Shown in pieces: positions 43,366 through 51,971 of a DNA stretch of 64,000 nt. The notes beneath the pieces were generated by a model. The model made no database searches, had not been told where the DNA came from, and saw only the letters and a program-made list of their open reading frames with translations. The stretch is from Gemmata massiliana (lineage in GTDB: Bacteria > Planctomycetota > Planctomycetia > Gemmatales > Gemmataceae): contig HG799462.1 in the NCBI GenBank assembly GCA_000531095.1, positions 933,551-997,550 on the forward strand, written 5' to 3'. Each line of letters opens with the position of its first letter. Within the stretch, counting starts at the first letter, position 1. A program made the position numbers and the translations under genes.

Positions 43366-44070
43366 TTAGGTCCGCGTGACTTCGAGGCTCACCGGCGGGC
43401 GCGTGAGTTTGCGGTAGAGCCACACCTGGGACGCGCCCGCGGCGACACCACCAACGGCGCACACCCCGCGCCAGCTCATCCACCCGAGCAGGTGTTCGAG
43501 CGGCGATTTCGGGAGCGACATGCCGTCCGGTAAGGACAGGCGAGCGGCGGCGCGGGCCGAGGCCATGTCTTCAAACACGCTGAGCGTGAGCGCGAGTGCG
43601 GCTGTTGCGGCGAGCACCCCGGCCAGCATCACCAGTGGTCCGCGTGCTAGGCTCCAGGCGTCGCGCTGGTATGGTTGGAGCTTGTGCCCGTCGCCGAGCC
43701 GGCGCCAGAGTTTCGTGAAACACAGGTCCGCGGCTTCGGGGCTGGCGAACACGACCGTCAGCCGGCTCGTGCCCAGGCCGTTCACGTATTCGACAACGAG
43801 CGAGTTCGTGAGCAGATCGAGTTTCAGGTTCTGGACCGCGACCAGCTCCACGACCACCGCGAGCGGGCCGAGCAGCTCTTCGAGATTCCCCCCGGCCCCG
43901 ATCGCGGCGAGCAGTTCCGCCTTCGGCGCCCCGGTGGGCGGTGCCACGTAGAGCCGATCGAACGTGAGAACGACCAGCGAGTGCGACTTCACTTCCGGGT
44001 GGACCCACACGCGCCGGCGTGAGGCGCCGGGGAGGGTCGTGTCGAGTGTGATCGCGTTCGCTGCGCGCAT
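43366..44070 (-). CDS. Membrane protein of unknown function
   Basis: A 234-residue protein: a soluble beta-rich part of about 140 residues (RRRVWVHPEVKSHSLVVLTF, LKLDLLTNSLVVEYVNGLGT) followed by two membrane helices (LVMLAGVLAATAALALTLSV; VCAVGGVAAGASQVWLY). ATG 44070 was preferred, but no ribosome site is clear and a GTG near 44117 is an alternative. Confidence 0.62.
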   Translation of the reverse strand: MRAANAITLDTTLPGASRRRVWVHPEVKSHSLVVLTFDRLYVAPPTGAPKAELLAAIGAGGNLEELLGPLAVVVELVAVQNLKLDLLTNSLVVEYVNGLGTSRLTVVFASPEAADLCFTKLWRRLGDGHKLQPYQRDAWSLARGPLVMLAGVLAATAALALTLSVFEDMASARAAARLSLPDGMSLPKSPLEHLLGWMSWRGVCAVGGVAAGASQVWLYRKLTRPPVSLEVTRT

Positions 44071-44178
44071 GGAGCCGGGGGTCGAGTGAACGAACGGGAT
44101 CGCGGACGATCCCACCTGTAATCGGTAGCACGCGGAGGGGGGGCGGTCAAATGCCGCGAAGGGTGAGGTGAGGTGAGG

Positions 44179-44295
44179 TGAATTGAGATGAAGGGGTGAG
44201 AGTGTGAGCGGGTGAAGGGGTGACAAAAACCGAAATACGTTTCCGTCTTTTCACCCCTTCACCCGCTCACACTCTCACCCCTTCATCTCAATTCA
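44179..44295. repeat. Perfect 45-bp-arm palindrome at the ECF sigma stop
   Basis: Arms 44179-44223 and 44251-44295 are perfect complements of 45 nt with a 27-nt loop. The arm is a purine-rich GGGGTGAGAGTGTGAG-type repeat of GTGA units. The right arm includes the TGA stop of the ECF sigma gene. Confidence 0.85.
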
Positions 44296-44928
44296 CTCTG
44301 CTTGCAATTCCGGGAAAACTGCGGGGGAGAGTTTCGCGGTGACGAGGTGGTCGTGGAGGCGCTTTTTCGCCTGGAACTTGAGGTTCGCGATGTCCTGTTC
44401 GGTGCGCTTCAGGCGCGCGGCGACCTCGGCGTTCCCCCACCCCTTCACGTACAGGAGTTCGAGGGCCATCACCTTCGCCCATTCGCCCTTCAGTTGGAAG
44501 TCGCGCACGAGATCACGGAGCGCCTGACCGAGTGCGTCTTCTTCGCGCTCGCGCTGTTCCGCGCTGCGGGCTAGAGTGGACGCCCCCCGCTGCCGGTCGT
44601 CGGGCGCCTGACCCATCGCCTCGTCTTCGGTGTCGGTGCCGCTCTGATAACGGAGCCGACCCATCTTCCGCAACTGGTCCGTGACCTTGTGCGCCGCGAT
44701 GGTGAACAGCCACGTCTGGAGGTCGCGCTTGTCGTCGTAGTTAACGAGGCTGTTGCTGAACCCGATGAACGTCTCCTGCACCACGTCCTCGACCGAGGCG
44801 TGGTCCTTGAGCCGGCGGCGCACGTAGGCCGTGAGCCGGCCGCGGTACCGCTTGTCCAGTTCCGCCCATGCGGTCTGGTCGTTCTTCCGCACGCGGTTGA
44901 TGAGCAGCCGATCGGATTCGGTGGTCAT
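44293..44928 (-). CDS. ECF-type RNA polymerase sigma factor
   Basis: A 211-residue sigma factor with region 2 (WAELDKRYRGRLTAYVRRRL, SVEDVVQETFIGFSNSLVNY, RDLQTWLFTIAAHKVTDQLR) and region 4 (LELLYVKGWGNAEVAARLKR, TEQDIANLKFQAKKRLHDHL). It sits three genes from a Ser/Thr kinase on the same strand, an arrangement known for planctomycete ECF groups; the kinase may control it. ATG 44928 fits domain borders. Confidence 0.9.
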   Translation of the reverse strand: MTTESDRLLINRVRKNDQTAWAELDKRYRGRLTAYVRRRLKDHASVEDVVQETFIGFSNSLVNYDDKRDLQTWLFTIAAHKVTDQLRKMGRLRYQSGTDTEDEAMGQAPDDRQRGASTLARSAEQREREEDALGQALRDLVRDFQLKGEWAKVMALELLYVKGWGNAEVAARLKRTEQDIANLKFQAKKRLHDHLVTAKLSPAVFPELQAE

Positions 44929-44959
44929 GGTGCCCGGAAAGTTACGGTGCGCGAATGAA

Positions 44960-45829
44960 TCAGACGAAGAGAACGGCCGCTGCCGCCCCGCCCGCGAGGA
45001 TCGCTGCCCCCAGAGCCAGCCAGCTCGTGAGGTAGCCGCGGGTCCACTCGTCGGCGCGGAGGAACAGGAAGCCCGTGAGCGCGATCGCCATGAACACGCC
45101 GACGAGCCGTACCCCCGCCCCAACGCGCTCCTGGGCGCGTAACTCGCGCACCTGCTCCGCGGTCACTTCCACATCGTACTCGACGTAGACCAAGTTATCA
45201 GACTCGGACGCGCCCGCCTTGATGAGTAACTCGATTTCCTCCGAGTCGGGCTTGCGTACCGTGCGGCTGTCTTTACGAAGGAACTCGGTTCGCACTTCGT
45301 TAACAGAAATCTTGTGGCGCACGGGCGGGTCGAGTTCGCCGAGCTTCTTCTCGATCAGCTCGCGGGCCGCGGTCAGGGCGTCTTCTTCTGCTTCGGCTTC
45401 GGTGGCGTATGCCAAAACACTCACGACGCGCTCGCGAACCGCGAGCGCTCCACCACCAGGGTGCGCTCGCGATATCGGAGCGGGTGGCCCTTTCACGACC
45501 GGTTCCGGCGGTGTCGGTGGGGGCACAGGAGTGCCACTCTTGGGCGGTGCCGGTTTGGGGCCACCCCGGTGGATCTGCCCGTCCTCGAAGGTGACAACCC
45601 CGAATAACGAAACACCGCGTTTGACCGCGAGGTCGGGCATCGCCTTCGCTTGCGAACTAGCCCCGCCGTTCACGCCGTTGAGCGCGAGGGCTTCGGCCTC
45701 TTTGCGGGCTTTTTCGGCTTTGCTCCCGGTCGCCCCCCCGGGGACCGGACCGGACCTGGCACACGCGCCCAGCGCGAAGCACAGCCCGACCACCGACAGT
45801 CGAAGGATGTTCCGCGCCGTGCTGTTCAT
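44960..45829 (-). CDS. Lipoprotein with two C-terminal membrane helices
   Basis: A 289-residue protein: lipobox signal (RLSVVGLCFALGACARSG), a Pro-rich linker (KPAPPKSGTPVPPPTPPEPV), a helical domain (YATEAEAEEDALTAARELIE), a beta segment and two hydrophobic helices (LVGVFMAIALTGFLFL; WLALGAAILAGGAAAAVLFV). ATG 45829 has GGAG close by. Unknown function; it lies between sigma and kinase genes and may sense envelope state. Confidence 0.72.
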   Translation of the reverse strand: MNSTARNILRLSVVGLCFALGACARSGPVPGGATGSKAEKARKEAEALALNGVNGGASSQAKAMPDLAVKRGVSLFGVVTFEDGQIHRGGPKPAPPKSGTPVPPPTPPEPVVKGPPAPISRAHPGGGALAVRERVVSVLAYATEAEAEEDALTAARELIEKKLGELDPPVRHKISVNEVRTEFLRKDSRTVRKPDSEEIELLIKAGASESDNLVYVEYDVEVTAEQVRELRAQERVGAGVRLVGVFMAIALTGFLFLRADEWTRGYLTSWLALGAAILAGGAAAAVLFV

Positions 45830-45901
45830 GCCGCTCTCCTCGGTTCTGATACCCGCTACCGACAGTGCGTGTTTCGTCGCCCGGCGAAACACGAGCCGAA
45901 A

Positions 45902-47518
45902 CTACGCGCGCGCCGACTTCAACGGCGGACCGGCCCACGGACTCGCGACCTGGGCCGCGATGGTCGCGATCACCAGCACGGATATGCCGAGCATCGCCGG
46001 GGTGGATTCGCTCGTCGGCCACAAGAACAGGAAGATACTGCCCCAGAACGCGATGGCTATGATCGGGATGAACCGCACGCGCTCGCGCCGATTACGGTTC
46101 GTGGTCGTCCACCAGCGCGACACTGCAACAGTGACACCGAAGTAGACCAGATATTTCATTCCGGTCCCGAACGTGTCCTGACTCAATCGGTGATTGAATG
46201 CCACGATGTCGCGGCTGGAGGCGTTCGCGGTGCCGGTCGGGAGCGCCCAACCGTCGAGCCAGAACGCCATCGCGCCGATACACAGGCCAACAACCAGTTG
46301 AATCGCGCGCCGGCCCCACGGGTTGTTTTCGCTCCGCTTCGGCAGCCGGCCAATGGCCATGACCGACCACGCGAGCACGGTCGAGAGCACGAACACGCGC
46401 CCGAGCAGCGACCAGGGCACCGACCCCTGGAACACCGCCCACGGCGCGGTACACGCGGCCGTAATCAGCGGCGTCAGCGCGAACCCACCGGCCAGTTCGG
46501 TGAGCCGGTCGCGGGCGGTCTGTGTGAGCGGACCCGAGGGTAACTGCTTTTCTTTCGTGCGCGTGTCGCGCGGTACCGGGAACGCGACCGGGCGCACCGC
46601 GTCCGACGGCACATCGAGCGGCGGGGCCGGTATCGGCAGCGGAGGGGGAACCGGGCGCGCTCGCGGGAGTGTGGGCGTCAGCGACGCGGCCGTAGACATT
46701 TCCGGGTCGCGCCGCCCGCCGGCGAACATCTCTTCGACCGCCCGCGCGAGTTCGGCCGCGGTCGAGAACCGCTTCGCCGGGTCTTTTTCGAGCGCCCGAC
46801 CGAGCACCTCGCGGTACGGGACCGGCAGTTTCGTGAGGTCCGGCGTTTCGGTGATGTGCTTGATGAGCACTTCGTAAGGTGTCTCGCCGTTGAACGGGCG
46901 GAGGCCGGTAATCATCTCGTAAAGGATGATGCCGCACGCATAAATGTCGATGGACGCGGTGTAGTTCCCGTTCTTGATCTCGGGCGCCATGTAGTACGGC
47001 GTACCGACCCCGCGGCTCAGGTCGCTGCCCTCGCTGCCGCTGATGCGCCGGGACAGCCCGTAGTCGCCGATCTTCAGGTGCCCGTGCTCGATGAAGATGT
47101 TGCCGGGCTTCAGGTCGCGGTGAACGACGCCCTGGTTGTGCAGGTAGCCGACCCCGCGGCACAGGGCCGCGAACCACTCGCGGATGACCTGCGTGGGCAG
47201 CCCGGTAGGGTGCTTGTTGATGACGTGAGCGAGCGACTCGCCGAACACGTACTCCATCACGACCCACTGGTCGCTGCGGGAGTCGACTCGGAGGTCGAAC
47301 AGGTGAACGAGGTTGGGGTGCTTCAGGTTGATGCAATGGGCCACGCCACGCAGCTCGGCGTCGGTGTGCCCGCGCGTGAGCAGCTTGAGCGCGACCTCTT
47401 TGCCCCCGTCGCTCACGGCGAAATACACTTCGCCGAACGCGCCCTGGCCGACGCCCCGCTTGAGGGTGAACCCGTCGAGCGGGCGCTGCCCGGACCGGTA
47501 TGTGAACTTCATCGCCAT
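45902..47518 (-). CDS. Ser/Thr protein kinase with C-terminal membrane domain
   Basis: A 538-residue kinase. G-loop GVGQGAFGEV (22-31), Lys45 (VALKLL), catalytic loop HRDLKPGN (133-140), DYG in place of DFG (152-154) and APE motif (YYMAPEI). After the kinase come a Pro-rich linker (ARPVPPPLPIPAPPL) and several membrane helices (about 350-530). Starts at ATG 47518. Cytoplasmic kinase anchored by its C-terminus; likely part of the neighbouring ECF sigma circuit. Confidence 0.93.
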   Translation of the reverse strand: MAMKFTYRSGQRPLDGFTLKRGVGQGAFGEVYFAVSDGGKEVALKLLTRGHTDAELRGVAHCINLKHPNLVHLFDLRVDSRSDQWVVMEYVFGESLAHVINKHPTGLPTQVIREWFAALCRGVGYLHNQGVVHRDLKPGNIFIEHGHLKIGDYGLSRRISGSEGSDLSRGVGTPYYMAPEIKNGNYTASIDIYACGIILYEMITGLRPFNGETPYEVLIKHITETPDLTKLPVPYREVLGRALEKDPAKRFSTAAELARAVEEMFAGGRRDPEMSTAASLTPTLPRARPVPPPLPIPAPPLDVPSDAVRPVAFPVPRDTRTKEKQLPSGPLTQTARDRLTELAGGFALTPLITAACTAPWAVFQGSVPWSLLGRVFVLSTVLAWSVMAIGRLPKRSENNPWGRRAIQLVVGLCIGAMAFWLDGWALPTGTANASSRDIVAFNHRLSQDTFGTGMKYLVYFGVTVAVSRWWTTTNRNRRERVRFIPIIAIAFWGSIFLFLWPTSESTPAMLGISVLVIATIAAQVASPWAGPPLKSARA

Positions 47519-48117
47519 CGCGGACCCCTGCGGATCGGGTACACGGCCCCTCTCATTTAGGTTAATTCGCCCCGTATGGGCGGATCTTGAGGGAAAAACC
47601 GACTCCGACCGAAGTAGGGGCATTATAACGGGTTCGCGAAAGATGTGGGGACCGTTATTGATCCGATGTTCACGGGCGCGGTGGAAGGTCCGCCGCGCCC
47701 GTGTGATCTCACAACCGCGGGTCGATGGGTTCGCTTTCCAGTGCCAGAACCGCGAACACACATTCGTGGACTTCGCGCAGCGGGGCGCTACGGGCGAAGC
47801 GTTCCAATCCTTCGAGACCCAGACCGAACTCGCGCGCGGCGAGCCCGCGTTTCGCCCCGACCGCCCGATGCTTCAGTCGCGAGAGGTGCTCCGCGGCGAG
47901 GTAATCTGGCCCGTAGATGATTCGCAGGTACTCGCGCCCGCGGACCTTCAGAGCCGGTTGCACAAAGAACCGCCGGCCCTTCGTCAGCACTTCGAGCGGT
48001 TTGACCACCATGCCCTCATCGCCCGCGTTCGTGAGATCGAGCCACCACTGCGTCGCGGACTCGACTTCGCCCGCGTCCGCGAGATCGACCACGCGATACG
48101 GCGTCGCGTGGAGAATA

Positions 48118-48289
48118 CCTACCCCGTCCCCCTCGCTCCTTGTGAGGGGGAACCCCCTATGGGTTCCCCCTGCAACCCCCTCCTGCCAGGGAAGGGGGAG
48201 AAAGAATTGTCGGTCGACGCAGCCCCACTCACAGCGGGATCATGTGCCTGCTCCCCCTTCCCTTCAGGGAGGGGGGATGGGGGGGTAGG
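48118..48289. repeat. MITE-like element B inside the pnkp ligase region
   Basis: A 172-bp element with ends CCTACCCCGTCCCCC and GGGGGGGTAGG, two GC-rich stems and a unique core of about 50 bp (GTCGGTCGACGCAGCC). It lies between LAELCA and ILHATPYRVVDLA of the ligase, where the family needs only a few residues. Confidence 0.8.
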
Positions 48290-48494
48290 TCTTGCACACA
48301 ACTCCGCGAGGGTGCGCATGTGCCAGTCGTGGGTGCGATCGAAATAGAGTTTGCCCTCGGTCGCGAGCAGGAAGAACGGTGCGAACTTCAAGTCCGTGAC
48401 CGAGTTCACCGACCAACAATAACGCCGGTACGACGCGACGAATCGCTCCACGGCTTCCGCTTTGGCGCCAAAGCGGGCCGTAAGTGCGGCTCGA

Positions 48495-48554
48495 CCTAAC
48501 CCCCAACCCCTTTAATCCCCTCTCCGCTTAGGGGAGGGGTTGGGGAGGGGTCTG
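48495..48554. repeat. MITE-like element C inside the pnkp ligase region
   Basis: A shorter, 60-bp version: CCTAACCCCCAACCCC ... CCCCTCTCCGCTTAGGGG ... GGGGAGGGGTCTG. It sits between LAEVNKLLAN and GRAALTARFGAKAEAV and adds a TAG in frame. Confidence 0.78.
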
Positions 48555-49159
48555 CCGTGTTCGCCAGGAGTTTGTTCACTTCGGCCAGTGCAGCCGTCGC
48601 CGCGCTGCCGGTGGCGGCGTACTGGCGGCGCAACAGTTCCTGTGCCTTGGCCGACCACGGCATCAGTTCGCCGTCGAGAGCCACCCAATCCGTATTGAAC
48701 TTCGTCCACCAGTCGGCGGCCGTGAGCGCGTCGCGTACCAGCGCGAGGAACGCACTTTCGGTCGCGGTGTCGTCGAAGAACCGCCGACCGGTTCGCGTGT
48801 AGACGATACCGCTCTCGTTGTTCACACCGAAGCGCCGGGTAGCCGCGATTTCGTTCTTGCACACGATGACGACGGCACGCGAACCCATGTGCTTCTGTTC
48901 GCACACCACGCGCTCCGCGCCCTCCTGCTTGTAGTACCGGAAGGCTTCCGCCGGGTGCTCCAGGAAGTCGGGTAGCGCCGACGCCTCGCACGGCGACATC
49001 GTCGGCGGGAGGTAAATCAGCCACCGCGGATCAGCCGCGAACCGGGACATCACTTCCAGCGCTGCTGCCGCGTTCTCCTCGCGGATCGTGATCTTCCCCG
49101 CGAACCGCGTTTCGATGTTGCGCCGACCAATCACGTCGGCGATGTCAAGGTCGGAGGAA

Positions 49160-49321
49160 CCTACCCCCCCGTCCCCCTCCCTGAAGTTGGTTCTGTCTGC
49201 AACCCCTGCAAACCCCTCCCCCCAGGGAAGAGGGGCATAATTCCGGCGATTGGAGCGCGCTTGTCTGTGCATTTGGTTCGGTCCCCCCTTCCTTCCCAGG
49301 GAAGGGGGTTAGGGGGTTAGG
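49160..49321. repeat. MITE-like element D between phosphatase and ligase of pnkp
   Basis: A 162-bp element with ends CCTACCCCCCCGTCCCCC and GGGGGTTAGGGGGTTAGG. It separates the phosphatase end (ESKRPLG) from the ligase start (SSDLDIADVIGRR), and the two are in different frames across it. Confidence 0.8.
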
Positions 49322-50599
49322 TTCCCCCAACGGGCGCTTCGATTCCGCGTACTGTTTCTCTGCGGGCACGCTCACCAGCTCTTGTTCCGGGTAGCGCAGC
49401 GCGGTCAGCGCGCCGCCGAACACGCACCCCGTATCGATGCAGATGCACCGGTTCTCCCATGCGGGCGTGAGAACCGGTGTGTGGCCGTAAACGACGTTCG
49501 CGCGGGCGCGGTAGTTCGCGGCCCAGTTCAATCGCACGGGCAAACCGAATTCGTCGCTCTCGCCGGTCGTGTCGCCGTAGATCGCGAACGCGCGCACCTT
49601 CCCCGAAACGCGCCCGTGCATGTCCGCGGTCAGCCCCGCGTGCGCGACGACGAGGCGCCCGCCGTCCAGAACCAAGTGCGACGGGAGCTTCGCGATGAAC
49701 TCCTGCACTCGGGTACGCAGTTCCGGCGGTTCCTTCTCGAATTGCTCCACCGATTGCGCGAGCCCGTGGTTCTGCTTCACCTTGTCGGGCGTCTTCATCC
49801 ACCGGAGCAGCTTGTCTTCGTGGTTGCCCAGCACGCAGAACGCGATCCCGCGCTGTACCGCGTCCATCACGAGGCGGTACACGCCCGGCGTGTCCGGCCC
49901 GCGGTCGCACAAGTCGCCCACGAAGACGAGTCGGCGCCCCTCCGGGGGCATAACTCGTCAGCCGTCTTCGCACGAAGTTATAGCGAAACCGAGTTTCGTG
50001 AGCAGCGCGAGTAGCTCATTCAAGCATCCGTGGACGTCGCCGATGATGTCGAACGGCCCGCGCTCGTCCCGCTTGTTGACGGGGAGCCGGTAGCGCTCGA
50101 ACGTGGCCGCGGCGACCTCCTCTTCGCTGTTCAGCACGTACACACGCCGGATACCTTCGTCTTCGAGTCGGGCCAGCGAGCGCCGGAGGTCTTCCGCGTG
50201 GCGCTGGGTGACGTGCGGCCCGAACGGGCGCTCCACCGCGCGCTGCTGGTTCCGCGCGTGGCACACGTCCGCGCTGAAGTTGAACGCCACCGCGGTCATC
50301 TGGACGTGGTACTTCCGCGCCATCTCCAGGAGCGGCTTGCGCGATTCGGGGCGCACGTTGGTCGCGTCGATCACGGTGAGCTTCCCGCGCGCGAGTCGCT
50401 TCGCGCAGATCAGGTGCAGCACCTCGAACGCATCGTCCGACGCGGCCTGGTTCATCTCGTCGTCGCTGAGCAGCCCGCGGAAGAAGTCGGAGGAGAGGAT
50501 TTCCGTCGGCTTGAAGTGCTTGCGCGCGAACGTGGACTTGCCGGAACCCGACGGGCCGACCATCAACACGAGCGCGAATTCCGGGATGCGAATCGTCAT

Positions 50600-51024
50600 G
50601 AGCGAAGGGATCTCCTCAATCCGGCCCGCGCCGGCGGCCCTCCCCATCGAAGTTCGGGGGAAGACGGATAGACCCGCTACCCGCTGCTCGGGTTCGCGGG
50701 CAATTCAGACGCCGTCAAAGCACGCGGACGGTTCGCTCCAGCCGCGTGATGACATGTTCTACACAACCGTTAACGGGTCTAAACGGCACGTAAACCGCCA
50801 GAACGGACTGTTCACAAAGTCGTACTCGCGACGCTCCCGTCGCAGTATCCGCTAAAGCCTTGTTGCCGCGAGCGTTGTGTCGCTCGACAGCGCGCGAAAC
50901 GTGCCCGCAATACCGCTGGCACCGGGTGTGCTAATCAGCAGGACGCACCGAACCATTTCAGGTTCAACTGTCGGTATCAACCGGCCCCTCAACCGGTTAC
51001 CGAGACACCAGGAGTTTCAGTCTA
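50600..51024. other. Divergent intergenic region
   Basis: No gene seen in 425 bases. It should hold the promoters of pnkp and of the PEP-CTERM protein gene. No Hen1-like frame is present. Confidence 0.5.
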
Positions 51025-51804
51025 ATGTCGTCCCGTTCTGTTCGCCCCATTCGGTCGCTCGCGATCGCGGGGCTGATGCTACTCGCATCGGCCGGCAGCG
51101 CCCGCGCCGACCTCATCAGTTTCACCGGCGGCGGGTCCGCCACGCACCCCAGCTCGTACTCGGGATCGATTGAGGTCAAGAACCAAACGACCACCTCGGC
51201 CGTGATCGAAGTGAAGCTGACGAACACCAGCACCAACGCCTTTAATTCCAGTGCCGCGAGCGGTTTCATCACCGGGTTCGCGTTCAACAACCCGGGCACC
51301 GCGGCGAAGGGCAATATCACCGGCGTGACCTCGTTCTCGGCTTCGTACAACCCGGCCACGGGGCAATCGTTCCAGTTGGTCAACGCGACCCCGTCCTCGA
51401 ACCTGAACCTCGGCAGCCTCTTCGGGAAGTTCGACTTCGCGGCCTCGGTCGGCTCGACGCTGCACACGAGCGGGACCGCGTCGAACGGGCTGTCGGTCGG
51501 CGAAACGGGGACGTTCACGTTCGTGGTGAGCGGCACCAACCTGACGAACCTGACCGCCGCGAACCTGCTGTCGGAACTCAGCACGGGCGGCAGCCAGGAC
51601 ACGCCGTTCGTGGTCCGGTTCCGCGGGTACAACACCCCGAAACTGCCCTACGGCGGCGACGGCGACAAGGTGCCGCTGGGCTCGATCACGACCCCGCCCT
51701 GCCCGCCGAACGGCGTGCCGGCCCCGCCGGGGCTGGTGCTCGCCGGTATGGGCGCCGGGTGCCTGATGCTGGGGCGCCTCCGCCGGAAGCCGGCGCTGGC
51801 GTAA
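51025..51804 (+). CDS. PEP-CTERM-type exported protein
   Basis: A 259-residue secreted protein with a signal peptide (SLAIAGLMLLASAGSARA), a beta-rich Ser/Thr/Asn body (SIEVKNQTTTSAVIEVKLTN) and a C-terminal sorting tail: GVPAPPGLVLAGMGAGCL followed by the basic RLRRKPALA. The VPAP motif, helix and Arg cluster match PEP-CTERM signals, cleaved by an exosortase. The role of the mature protein is unknown. Confidence 0.85.
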   Translation: MSSRSVRPIRSLAIAGLMLLASAGSARADLISFTGGGSATHPSSYSGSIEVKNQTTTSAVIEVKLTNTSTNAFNSSAASGFITGFAFNNPGTAAKGNITGVTSFSASYNPATGQSFQLVNATPSSNLNLGSLFGKFDFAASVGSTLHTSGTASNGLSVGETGTFTFVVSGTNLTNLTAANLLSELSTGGSQDTPFVVRFRGYNTPKLPYGGDGDKVPLGSITTPPCPPNGVPAPPGLVLAGMGAGCLMLGRLRRKPALA

Positions 51805-51847
51805 ATCGCGAAAACTTTTGACCCCGGCGCCCGTCGCTCCGCGCCCG

Positions 51848-51882
51848 AAACCCCGCGATACACGGACCGTGTCGCGGGGTTT
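51848..51882 (+). terminator. Terminator after the PEP-CTERM gene
   Basis: Stem AAACCCCGCGA (51848-51858) with TCGCGGGGTTT (51872-51882), with an inner ACACGG/CCGTGT pairing, then TTCTGTTTTT. Confidence 0.88.
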
Positions 51883-51971
51883 TCTGTTTTTGAAGCCCGC
51901 CGAACGGCGTGGCCGTCCGCGTGCGCGGCGCTAATAATAGCCCCCACAAGAACCGCAGAAGTGGGGTATTT

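Larger units (their letters stand above)
47709..50599 (-). pseudogene. pnkp: Polynucleotide kinase-phosphatase-ligase (Pnkp), broken by repeats
   Basis: The three Pnkp RNA-repair domains are all present in order. Kinase (50599-49958): P-loop GPSGSGKST, DATNVRPESR. Phosphatase: DIIGDVHGC at the end of the kinase frame, GDLCDRGPDTPG, LGNHEDK, then VYGHTPV. Ligase: CEQKHMGSRAVVIV (K of KHMGSR nucleophile), LDGELMPWSAKAQELLR, AEAVERFVASYRRYCW, EGMVVKPL, QPALKVRGREYLRIIYGP. A TGA at 49958-49960 interrupts kinase and phosphatase in the same frame, and three MITE-like inserts break the frame further on. No Hen1 gene is adjacent. Confidence 0.9.

Noticed and set aside
49972-49981. ACGAAGTTAT, part of a loxP arm, next to the Pnkp frame stop
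   Set aside because: Only 10 bases match, the reading frame is unchanged on both sides and the codons (AITS) fit the protein; probably chance.
50600-51024. Hen1 methyltransferase partner of Pnkp
   Set aside because: Looked for it next to pnkp; no suitable frame exists in the window.
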